This document shows, piece by piece, positions 44,457-51,721 of a stretch of DNA of 64,000 nt; position 1 is the stretch's first letter, and the number at the start of each line of letters is the position of its first letter. Under the pieces are notes generated by a model. That model saw only the letters and a program-made list of their open reading frames with translations. It made no database searches and was not told the DNA's origin. This DNA is from Labilithrix sp. (GTDB taxonomy: Bacteria; Myxococcota_A; Polyangia; Polyangiales; Polyangiaceae). The position numbers were made by a program, and so were the translations under genes. The stretch is from contig JAHBWF010000001.1 in assembly GCA_019637105.1 (NCBI GenBank), positions 124,001-188,000 of the forward strand, given 5' to 3'.

Positions 44457-44587
44457 GGCGCGCGCCGAACCGATGAGGTGACCCTCCGCTCGCGGCGTCC
44501 TCGTCGCTGCCGGCGCTCGTCGCGGGCCTCGCTGACGCTCCTCACGAGCATCACCGCTGCGCCGAGGGCGACCGTCGCGAGAGAGAC

Positions 44588-44618
44588 CGACGCTCGCCGT
44601 CGTCACGTTGATGCCGGC
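44588..44618 (-). repeat. 31-bp inverted repeat, left arm
   Basis: This segment is the exact reverse complement of 44846-44876, and weaker similarity extends a few bases on both sides of each arm. The right arm is in the reading frame of a gene remnant ('GINVTTASV'); the left arm places the same peptide in the antisense frame upstream of the secreted-protein gene. Confidence 0.88.
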
Positions 44619-44726
44619 ACCCGTCGTGCGCTTTCCCATGCGGCGGATGATACTCACCGCCCGCGCGGTCGAAATCGCGGAGGCGCTTACGTCACGCTTG
44701 TAAGCGCCGCGCTTCCGCATCGCACG

Positions 44727-44941
44727 GTGAGCCCGAAAGCCAAAGCCATCGACACGGGCGACCGGAGGTCGGCGCCCCCGGGCTCGATGCTCACCGTCAC
44801 GTGGACGGTCGATCTGGCCCACGCCGAGTCGTTCCGCGCGACGGGGCCGGCATCAACGTGACGACGGCGAGCGTCGATACTCTCGGGGCGCCGTACGAAC
44901 GCGGCTCCTGTCCGCTCACCGCCGCGGATCTCGAGAAGTGA
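44727..44941 (+). pseudogene. Small frameshifted gene remnant
   Basis: From GTG at 44727 the frame reads 'SPKAKAIDTGDRRSAPPG' and 'MLTVTWTVDLAHAESFRA'; after about 44838 the next codons only make sense one frame over ('DGAGINVTTASVDTLGAPYE', 'RGSCPLTAADLEK' then TGA). One missing base would join the two into about 71 residues. I recognise no family. It lies in the 569-nt gap between the secreted-protein and LuxR genes, next to a 31-bp inverted repeat, so the locus looks rearranged. Confidence 0.4.
44846..44876 (+). repeat. 31-bp inverted repeat, right arm
   Basis: Exact reverse complement of 44588-44618, 227 nt away. It encodes part of the small remnant ('GINVTTASV'). Confidence 0.88.
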
Positions 44942-45055
44942 ATCAAGCCCGGTTCGGACGGGCTCCAGCGGAGGGCATCGGACGCAGCCGACTCGAGGAG
45001 CGAAGGTCGTCGCCTTCTCAGCGCGATGCCGGTGCGCTATCCTCGACCCTACACG

Positions 45056-46051
45056 ATGGGGGCCGCGATGGGTCCAGATCTGGTCAGCGTTCTCGAAGCG
45101 GCCTACGCGGTCGACCGTCCCGAGCGAGAATGGCTGCAGGGGCTCATCGACGCGATCAGGCCGTCGGTCGACGCGGGGCTGGGGATCGCGGCCTACGTCT
45201 ATGACACGAACGATCGCCCCTTCCGGGTGAAGAGCCTTCTGGTCGACGGCTGCCCGGTCGACGAAGCCGGCATCGCGATGCTGAACCACGAGTCGAACGA
45301 CTCCTTCGTGCGCGACTCGTGGATCGCGCGCTCGGCGATGATGGCGAGCGAGACGCCGGGCTACGCGAACCACCCGGGCGTGCGAGGTGTCCTTCATCCC
45401 GCGGGGATTCGCGACATCATGGTCGTGAACGCGATCGATCCGATCGGGGTCGGCTGTTGGATTGGCGCGCCGCTCCCTCAGCTGTCCACGCTGGAAGGGA
45501 CCGAGCGCGAACGTTGGAATCGTGTGGCGGCGCACTTGAGGTCGAGTCTCCGGCTACGCCTTCGCCTCGCAGCGCGCGAGACCTCCGAGGAGGTCGGTCC
45601 GGCAGAGGCGGAAGCGATCCTGACTCCGGCAGGCAAGGTCGAGCATCTGGAGCGCGCGGCGGAGCCGGAGCGCGACGCGCTGCGCGACGCGGCGCTGGGC
45701 ATCGTACGCGCGCGGACGGAGTATCGGAGCGAGCCGGAGCGGTCGCTCCCTTCGTGGAAAGCGATGGTGCGCGCGCGCTGGACGCTCGTGGACGAGTTTC
45801 GGAGGGACGGGGAGCACTACATCGTCGCGCGCGTCAACGCGATGACGACGAAGCCGATGTCGCGGCTGTCGGAGCGAGAGCGACAGGTGGTCGCGTGCTT
45901 GTCGATGGGACAGACCAACAAGGAGGCCGCCTACGAGCTGGGCCTGTCTCATTCGACGGTCCGGGTCCTCGTCGCGCGCGCCTTCGCGAAGCTGGGCGTC
46001 GACACGCGCGCCGCGCTGGTCGCGAAGTACCGGCAAGACTCGCTGACGTGA
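45056..46051 (+). CDS. LuxR-family transcriptional regulator
   Basis: The product (331 aa from ATG 45056) has an N-terminal part of about 200 residues with GAF-like features, a hydrophilic middle, and a C-terminal LuxR/GerE helix-turn-helix: 'LSERERQVVACLSMGQTNKE' followed by 'AAYELGLSHSTVRVLVARAF' and 'AKLGV'. It should bind DNA through the GerE domain; the signal is unknown. An in-frame ATG at 45026 is possible, but a -10-like TATCCT (45038-45043) lies between the two starts and the recognisable protein begins after 45056. A hairpin overlaps its stop, and the next gene is convergent. Confidence 0.88.
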   Translation: MGAAMGPDLVSVLEAAYAVDRPEREWLQGLIDAIRPSVDAGLGIAAYVYDTNDRPFRVKSLLVDGCPVDEAGIAMLNHESNDSFVRDSWIARSAMMASETPGYANHPGVRGVLHPAGIRDIMVVNAIDPIGVGCWIGAPLPQLSTLEGTERERWNRVAAHLRSSLRLRLRLAARETSEEVGPAEAEAILTPAGKVEHLERAAEPERDALRDAALGIVRARTEYRSEPERSLPSWKAMVRARWTLVDEFRRDGEHYIVARVNAMTTKPMSRLSERERQVVACLSMGQTNKEAAYELGLSHSTVRVLVARAFAKLGVDTRAALVAKYRQDSLT

Positions 46052-46067
46052 GCCCCCGGCTTCACGT
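46046..46067 (+). terminator. Hairpin overlapping the LuxR stop codon
   Basis: ACGTGAGCC (46046-46054) pairs with GGCTTCACGT (46058-46067) with one bulged base and a 3-nt loop. It lies at the end of the LuxR gene, facing the convergent acyl-CoA dehydrogenase gene. Confidence 0.4.
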
Positions 46068-46115
46068 CGACGGCGTGAGGCGCGTCACTCTCGGCTGGCG
46101 CGAAGACAGGGGCTC

Positions 46116-47912
46116 TCAGAGGATGTCGAGCGGGTAGCCGCCGTCGGCGCACGCCTTGTGGGCGATCGCCTTGCGGAGCTCGTCGTCGTTGTCCTCGAAC
46201 GCCGCGACGTTCTCGGCGAGGCGCTTCTCGGCCGCGCGCGCGAACACCGTGAGCAGATCGATCTCGCGCCGCGCCCCCTCCTCGCCGCGCTTCTCGATCG
46301 CGCGCGTGGTCCGCGTGAGGCAGCTCGAGATCGCGTAGAGATCGATCGCGATGTCCGCCGCGCGCTTCTGCGTGTACTGCATCTCGGCGATGTTCTTGCC
46401 GTGGCGGCGGAGCGCCTGGTCGACGCTCCGCGCGAGGTGCTGCGCGTAGGTGATGACGGTCGCGGCCTCGCGCGCCAGCGTCGGGTGCACGCGCGTGAGC
46501 CGATCGCGCATCAGCACGCTCCTGGCCTTCCGCAGCGCGAGATCGCTGAGGAGGCCGAACCCCTTGATCGGCTCGCGCATCGCCTTCGACACGTCCTCGA
46601 GGAGGCCCGACCCCGACAGCGCGAGCCCGGGGCCCTGCATCCCCGAGAGCGCGATGAAGCAGCGAAGGATCTCGTTGGTGCCCTCGAACACCATCGCCGC
46701 GCGGGCGTCGCGGATCATCCGCTCCCAGGGTCCTCGCCGGGTGTAGCCGAGCGCGCCGGCGATCTGCGCCGACTCGTTGGCGACGCGCCAGAGCGTCTCC
46801 GAGCCGAAGACCTTGCAGATCGCGCTCTCGACCGAGAAGTCCGTCCGACCGGCGTCGACCAGGCCCGTCGTCAGGTACGTCATGCTCTCGAGGGCGAAGA
46901 TCTCCGCCGACATCGCCGCGATCTTGTCCTTCACGAGCGGGAACTCGGCGATGGTCCGACCGAACGTCTTGCGCTCGGTGGCGCGCTCGACCGCGAGGCG
47001 GACGAGGCGCTTCGACGCGCCGATGCAGCTCGAGGCCAGGGCGAGGCGCGCGCTCGTCAGCACCTCCATCGCGACCTTGAAGCCGCGCCCGACGTCGCCG
47101 AGCACCTGGGTCGCGGGCACGCGGACGGACGAGAGCCTGAGGCTCGTCGTCGAGGCGCCGCGCACGCCGAGGGTCGGCTCCTCGGGGCCGCTCGTCACGC
47201 CCGCGCCGCGCTCGACGACGAACGCGGTGAGGCGAGGCTTGGCGCCGTCCTCGGCGGGCGACGTCCGCGCGAAGACGGTGAAGACGTCGGCGACGCCGCC
47301 GTTCGTGACCCAGATCTTCTCGCCGTCGATCACGTAGCTGTCGCCGTCGCGATCGGCGCGCGTCTGGATCGAGCCGGCGTCGCTCCCCGCGCCGACCTCG
47401 ACCAGGGCGAAGGCGGCGAGCGACTCGCCGCGGGCGCAGCGTGGCAGGTACTTCGCCTTGAGTTCTTCGGTCCCGAAGTAGAGCAGCGCGGCGAGGCCGA
47501 GCGACTGGTGCGCGCTGACGGTCATCGCGAGCGAGCCGTCGTGCGCGGCGAGCTCCTGCACGACGCGCGCGTACGCGGTGAGCCCGAACCCCGAGCCGCC
47601 GTGCGCCTTCGGGACCAGGAGCCCGAAGAGGCCGAGCTCGCGCAGGCCCGCGAGGACCTCGAGAGGGATGGCCTCCTCGCGGTCGATGCGCGACGCGTCG
47701 ACGTTCCTCGGGGCGAACCGGCGGATGCCGTCGAGGACCCCGTTGATCTCGTCCACCTCGGCGCGCGTGGGCTCGGGGTACGGGAAGATCAGGCCCTCGG
47801 CGGGCGATCCGACGAACAAGCTCTTGGCGAAGGACTCGTCACCCGTGCCCGACGCGGTCGGCGTCGGGACCGAGCCGGGGCTCGAGGGCGGGAGCGCTGG
47901 AGGCGGCGGCAT
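46116..47912 (-). CDS. Acyl-CoA dehydrogenase (VLCAD/ACAD9-like)
   Basis: The 598-aa product matches very-long-chain-type acyl-CoA dehydrogenases: N-terminal helical domain ('LFGLLVPKAHGGSGFGLTAY'), FAD-binding beta domain ('AFALVEVGAGSDAGSIQTRA', 'GEKIWVTNGGVADVFTVFAR'), and C-terminal helices with the catalytic Glu in 'FEGTNEILRCF', plus a further helical extension of about 150 residues seen in VLCAD/ACAD9. It oxidises fatty acyl-CoA to enoyl-CoA using FAD and passes electrons to ETF. An excellent ribosome-binding site (AGGAGAG) just before ATG 47912 fixes the start. No other beta-oxidation genes are in the window. Confidence 0.92.
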   Translation of the reverse strand: MPPPPALPPSSPGSVPTPTASGTGDESFAKSLFVGSPAEGLIFPYPEPTRAEVDEINGVLDGIRRFAPRNVDASRIDREEAIPLEVLAGLRELGLFGLLVPKAHGGSGFGLTAYARVVQELAAHDGSLAMTVSAHQSLGLAALLYFGTEELKAKYLPRCARGESLAAFALVEVGAGSDAGSIQTRADRDGDSYVIDGEKIWVTNGGVADVFTVFARTSPAEDGAKPRLTAFVVERGAGVTSGPEEPTLGVRGASTTSLRLSSVRVPATQVLGDVGRGFKVAMEVLTSARLALASSCIGASKRLVRLAVERATERKTFGRTIAEFPLVKDKIAAMSAEIFALESMTYLTTGLVDAGRTDFSVESAICKVFGSETLWRVANESAQIAGALGYTRRGPWERMIRDARAAMVFEGTNEILRCFIALSGMQGPGLALSGSGLLEDVSKAMREPIKGFGLLSDLALRKARSVLMRDRLTRVHPTLAREAATVITYAQHLARSVDQALRRHGKNIAEMQYTQKRAADIAIDLYAISSCLTRTTRAIEKRGEEGARREIDLLTVFARAAEKRLAENVAAFEDNDDELRKAIAHKACADGGYPLDIL

Positions 47913-48307
47913 CTCTCCTAGAATCGCACAAAGCGGGGCGATCCCGCGCGCCCCGTCGCCCCGAGGCCGCCGCGCGGCGCGATTTGCCTCCTGCGCCCGC
48001 GCAAATACGGCTGGGCCTCGGGAAGGGCGCGGCGCGACGCTGCTCGAGCGATCGTCGCGCTCCAGGCGCCTCGCGGCGCTCGAGCGCCTCGGCTTCGAGC
48101 GCGCGGCCGGAGAGGCGGACCGTCGCGAGCGCGTCGTGAGCCTCACCGCGGAGCGCGGCGCGCTCGCCCGCGGCGAGCCCGCCCGACCCGCCGCCGCCGC
48201 CCGGCCTGCTCCAGCCGGCCCGATCGTGCCCAATCGTGCCCAATCGTAACAGATTAACAATGTGGCCCTGAGGGGTTGCCCGTCGGCGCACGTCTTGCTA
48301 CGGGTTC
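47913..48307. other. Intergenic region between divergent acyl-CoA dehydrogenase and folP genes
   Basis: I see no gene. The left part is GC-rich. Near folP there are two tandem copies of the decamer TCGTGCCCAA (48224-48243 region) and then an AT-rich stretch ('AATCGTAACAGATTAACAAT', 48243-48262) unusual for this genome, a likely promoter region for folP or for both divergent genes. Confidence 0.5.
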
Positions 48308-49240
48308 ATGTTGGTCATGACGCGAAGCTCGAGATTCGCTGGCGTCGTGAGAGGGGCCGTGGCTCGCCGCGGTGCAGCCCTGATGGGGATCTGCAACGTC
48401 ACGCCCGACTCCTTCAGCGACGGCGGCCGGTTCTTCGATCGCGATGCCGCACGTGCCCGCGTGGACGAGCTCATCGCGGCGGGAGCCGACATCATCGATG
48501 TCGGCGGCGAATCGACGCGTCCCGGGAGCAAGGCCGTGCCCGCGCGCGAGCAGATCGCCCGCGTCCTCCACGTCGTCCAGTACGCCGCGGAGCGCGGAGC
48601 GTGCGTCTCGATCGACACCACCAGCGCCGAGGTCGCGGCCGCCTGCCTCGACGTCGGGGCGCATGCGGTCAACGACGTCTCGCTGCTCGCCGACCCGGAC
48701 CTTGCGCGCGTCGTCGCGGGCAGCGGCGGCTGCCTCGTCCTCTCGCACGCGCGCGGCCCCCAGGAGCGGATGAGCGGCTACGGCGGCTGGCCCCTGGGCG
48801 CCTACGACGACGTCGTCGTGGACGTGGTCGCCGAGTGGGAGCGCGCCGCAGCTCGCGCGAACGAGCTCGGCGTTCCGCGCGCCTCCCTCGTCATGGATCC
48901 CGGGCTCGGCTTCTCGAAGGCGTCGCGCCACAGCTTCGAGCTCCTCCGTCGCGCGAGCCAGCTGGTCGCGGCGGTCTCGGCGAACGGCGCGGTGCCGGTC
49001 CTCTTCGGCGCGAGCCGCAAGTCGTTCCTCACGCTGGTCGATCCGCAGCGGCCGCACGCCGAGGCCGGGGAAGCCCAGGCGCCGAGGAGCGAGCCCGCCG
49101 ATCGCGAGGGCGCGTCGATCGCCGCGGCGCTCCACGCCGTGCGCGCCGGCGTCCACATCTTGCGGGTCCACGACGTCCGCGCCACGCGTCAGGCCATCGA
49201 CATGGAGATCGTCCTCGGGACACCCCGGAGGAAGATCTGA
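48308..49240 (+). CDS. folP: Dihydropteroate synthase FolP
   Basis: The 310-aa product has the full DHPS motif set: 'MGICNVTPDSFSDGGRFFD', 'DIIDVGGESTRPGSKAV', 'VNDVSLLADPDLARVV', 'MDPGLGFSK', 'LFGASRKSFL' and 'LRVHDVRATRQAI'. It condenses 6-hydroxymethyl-dihydropterin pyrophosphate with p-aminobenzoate to make dihydropteroate in folate synthesis, in the cytoplasm. It carries a slightly long N-terminus and an insertion after 'LTLVDPQRPH'. ATG at 48308 (or 48317) could start. The stop overlaps the next gene's ATG (TGATG), the usual folP-cdaA arrangement. Confidence 0.95.
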   Translation: MLVMTRSSRFAGVVRGAVARRGAALMGICNVTPDSFSDGGRFFDRDAARARVDELIAAGADIIDVGGESTRPGSKAVPAREQIARVLHVVQYAAERGACVSIDTTSAEVAAACLDVGAHAVNDVSLLADPDLARVVAGSGGCLVLSHARGPQERMSGYGGWPLGAYDDVVVDVVAEWERAAARANELGVPRASLVMDPGLGFSKASRHSFELLRRASQLVAAVSANGAVPVLFGASRKSFLTLVDPQRPHAEAGEAQAPRSEPADREGASIAAALHAVRAGVHILRVHDVRATRQAIDMEIVLGTPRRKI

Positions 49241-50382
49241 TGCTCGAGGGTATCCGCTACCTCTTCGCAGCGCGTCCGCTCCTCCAGATCCTCGTCGACG
49301 TCGCAGACGTCCTCATCGTCACCTACGTCGTCTATCGCGCGCTCCTCGTCCTCCGCGGGACGCGCGCGATGCAGATGGGCACGGGGCTGGGGGTCATCTT
49401 CCTCATCTACGTCGTCGCGAAGTGGGCCGGGCTCGTCACCCTGTTCAACCTCCTCTCTTCGCTGCTCTCGTCGGTCATCCTCATCGTCGTCGTCGTCTTC
49501 CAGAACGACATCCGACGCGGGCTGATGCGCGTGGGATCGCGCGCGTTCTTCGCCGGGATGGCGCGCCAGCAGGAGACCCGCGTGATCGACGAGGTGGTCG
49601 GAGCCTCGACCGAGCTCGCGCGTCATCGCATCGGCGCGCTCATCTGCTTCGAGCAGGACGCCAACCTCGACGAGTTCGTCGTCGGACAGGGGACCACCGT
49701 CGACGCGCAGGTCCAGCGCGAGCTGCTCGTCAGCATGTTCATCCCGGAGAGTTTGAACAAGCTGCACGACGGCGCGGTCGTCATCCGCAACCTCCGCATC
49801 GCGAAGGCCGGCGTCTTCTTCCCGATGCCGGACCTCAAGCTCCTCGACAAGTCGCTCGGCTCGCGCCACCGCGCGGCGCTCGGCATCACCGAAGAGACCG
49901 ACGCCGTGGTCGTGGTCGTGTCGGAGGAGCGCGGCACCATCAGCTTCTGCTTCAACGGCAACATCGCCCCGAACCTCGACGGCGCCCAGCTCAAGCAGGC
50001 GCTCCTCGGGCTCTTCGGCCAGCGCGCGCGCGCGAAGAAGAAGGGCGCCAAGGGGCGCAGCTCGCTCAGCCCGAACACCGGGTCGTTCCGGCTCACGGTC
50101 CCGCCGCAGGCCCCGACCATCGCGGAGCGCGAGAAGGGCGCCGCGACCAACCTCGACACGCCGAGCGCCGGCCGGCGCTCCGCGATCCCGCTCGCCGAGG
50201 ACTCGGTGCCGGCGCAGCGCGTCACCGATCCGATGGCGACGCGCCCGATGCAGCCGTCGCCCACCCTCGCCACGCCGCTGCCCACCTCGGTGCCGATGCA
50301 GTCGATCGCGACGCCGCTCCCGACCCCGGTGCCGATGCCGCGGAGCTCGTCGACGCCTACGCCGAAGGACGGCGGCGACTGA
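49240..50382 (+). CDS. cdaA: Diadenylate cyclase CdaA
   Basis: The 380-aa product has three N-terminal hydrophobic segments (within residues 1-95) followed by the DAC domain: DGA motif in 'LNKLHDGAVVIRNL' (about residue 177) and RHR motif in 'GSRHRAALGITEETDAVVVV' (about residue 209). It makes cyclic di-AMP from two ATP. After the domain there is an unusual Pro/Thr-rich tail of about 110 residues with 'PTSVPMQSIATPLPTPVPMP'-type repeats, not present in typical CdaA (about 275 aa). It overlaps folP and is followed by the YbbR-like regulator gene, the standard partner. Confidence 0.94.
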   Translation: MLEGIRYLFAARPLLQILVDVADVLIVTYVVYRALLVLRGTRAMQMGTGLGVIFLIYVVAKWAGLVTLFNLLSSLLSSVILIVVVVFQNDIRRGLMRVGSRAFFAGMARQQETRVIDEVVGASTELARHRIGALICFEQDANLDEFVVGQGTTVDAQVQRELLVSMFIPESLNKLHDGAVVIRNLRIAKAGVFFPMPDLKLLDKSLGSRHRAALGITEETDAVVVVVSEERGTISFCFNGNIAPNLDGAQLKQALLGLFGQRARAKKKGAKGRSSLSPNTGSFRLTVPPQAPTIAEREKGAATNLDTPSAGRRSAIPLAEDSVPAQRVTDPMATRPMQPSPTLATPLPTSVPMQSIATPLPTPVPMPRSSSTPTPKDGGD

Positions 50383-50475
50383 AGAGGTGCCCGAGGTCGC
50401 GGCGGCGCAGCCCGCGGACGTGGGGCGCACTCGCGCTGGATGAATCGTTCGACCGTCGTATCGATCGGGGAGTAA

Positions 50476-51402
50476 GTGAACGCCATGTGGGACCGCATCA
50501 AGGCGATGCTCACGGAGAACCTGAACCTGAAGCTTTTGAGCTTCGCGTTCGCGCTCGTCCTCTACTCGCTCGTCCACGGCGGGCAGGACGCGCGCGGCTC
50601 GATCTCCGTCGATCTCGAGGTCAACCTCCCGCCCGAGAGCGGCGACAAGGTCTTCATCGGCACCATCCCGCGCGACGTTCGCATCTTCGTGCGCGGCTCG
50701 GCGCAGACGATCGAGAACCTCCGCGGCGGCGCCGTCCACATGATCCTCGACCTCACCAACTCGCCCGAGCGCGTCGTCTTCAACGAGAAGATGGTGCGCC
50801 TGCCGGAGGGCGTCCGGGTGGAGATCGAACAGTTCGAGCCGCCGTCGATCGACCTCAAATGGGAGCAGCGCGTGACGCGCGACGTGCCGGTGCAGTTGAG
50901 CGTCGTCGGATCGCCGGCCGACGGCTACGTGGTCAAGGGGCCGCTCGTCGCCGAGCCGAAGACGGTGAAGGTGCGCGGGCCGCAGAGCGACGTCATGGTG
51001 CTCCAGCATTTGCGCGCCGAGGCGTTCGACGTCCGCACGATCACCTCGGAGGGTCAGTACCCGAGGCAGCTCGCGATCGAGCGGCCCAACCCTCGGCTGA
51101 AGGTCGACCCGCAGAGCGTCGTCGTCACGGCCGAGATCACCCGCGAGGTCTCCACGCGAGACTTCCAGAAGCTGCCGGTCGCGGTCGTCGGCACGCCGAA
51201 GGGCAAGTCCCAGCCGCCGGACGTGGACGTCCGCCTCGTCTGCCCGCCCGAGATCGCGCGGAGCTTGAGGCCGGAGCAGATCGTCCCGCAGGTCGAGGTG
51301 ACGTCGAAGGAGCCCACCGGGAGCATGCGGTTGCCCGTGGTGGTGCAAATGGACAAGTGCGAGGCGTACATCACGCCGCGCGACGTCGTCGTCAAATGGT
51401 GA
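50476..51402 (+). CDS. cdaR: YbbR-domain protein, CdaA regulator CdaR
   Basis: The 308-aa product (GTG 50476, or ATG 50485) has one N-terminal membrane helix ('NLNLKLLSFAFALVLYSLV') and then two or three YbbR repeats in the periplasm ('VFIGTIPRDVRIFVRGSAQT', 'DVPVQLSVVGSPADGYVV', 'KLPVAVVGTPKGKSQPPDVD'). CdaR binds CdaA and tunes c-di-AMP synthesis. Its position directly after cdaA is conserved in many bacteria. Here glmM, which often follows, is absent; a Ser/Thr kinase gene follows instead after a 319-nt gap. Confidence 0.9.
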   Translation: MNAMWDRIKAMLTENLNLKLLSFAFALVLYSLVHGGQDARGSISVDLEVNLPPESGDKVFIGTIPRDVRIFVRGSAQTIENLRGGAVHMILDLTNSPERVVFNEKMVRLPEGVRVEIEQFEPPSIDLKWEQRVTRDVPVQLSVVGSPADGYVVKGPLVAEPKTVKVRGPQSDVMVLQHLRAEAFDVRTITSEGQYPRQLAIERPNPRLKVDPQSVVVTAEITREVSTRDFQKLPVAVVGTPKGKSQPPDVDVRLVCPPEIARSLRPEQIVPQVEVTSKEPTGSMRLPVVVQMDKCEAYITPRDVVVKW

Positions 51403-51721
51403 CCCGCGGCGAGGGGTGACCCGCGGCCGCCGGCCGTCGCGTGCAAGTGCGACGCCGAGGCGCAACGCGGTCGCGTCGATCCCGGGACGCGCCGAGCCCG
51501 CGAACGGGTCCCTGGAATCGGCGCGAGGAGCCGGAGCGTCGGGGCGATCGCCCGACGGGTGCGCGCGGAGCGTGCGGAGAAGGAGCCCGGCCCCTCCGTC
51601 GTCGCGGGCACGATCTGGCTACGGGACGATCCACGCGAGCCTGTGGTCGAGCTTGGTTCGAGGCGCTCCGCGTTCATCCGCGCTTGATCGATCGCACCGA
51701 GGATGGGACCTTGGATCGTCG
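51403..51721. other. Intergenic region before Ser/Thr kinase gene
   Basis: No gene is supported here. A short direct repeat GGTGACCCGCGGC occurs at 51399-51411 and 51415-51427, overlapping the cdaR stop codon. The rest is GC-rich with no clear promoter. Confidence 0.45.

Noticed and set aside
44457-44639. Start of secreted protein B at ATG 44639
   Set aside because: It adds about 60 Arg-rich residues before the signal sequence, part of them from the inverted repeat.
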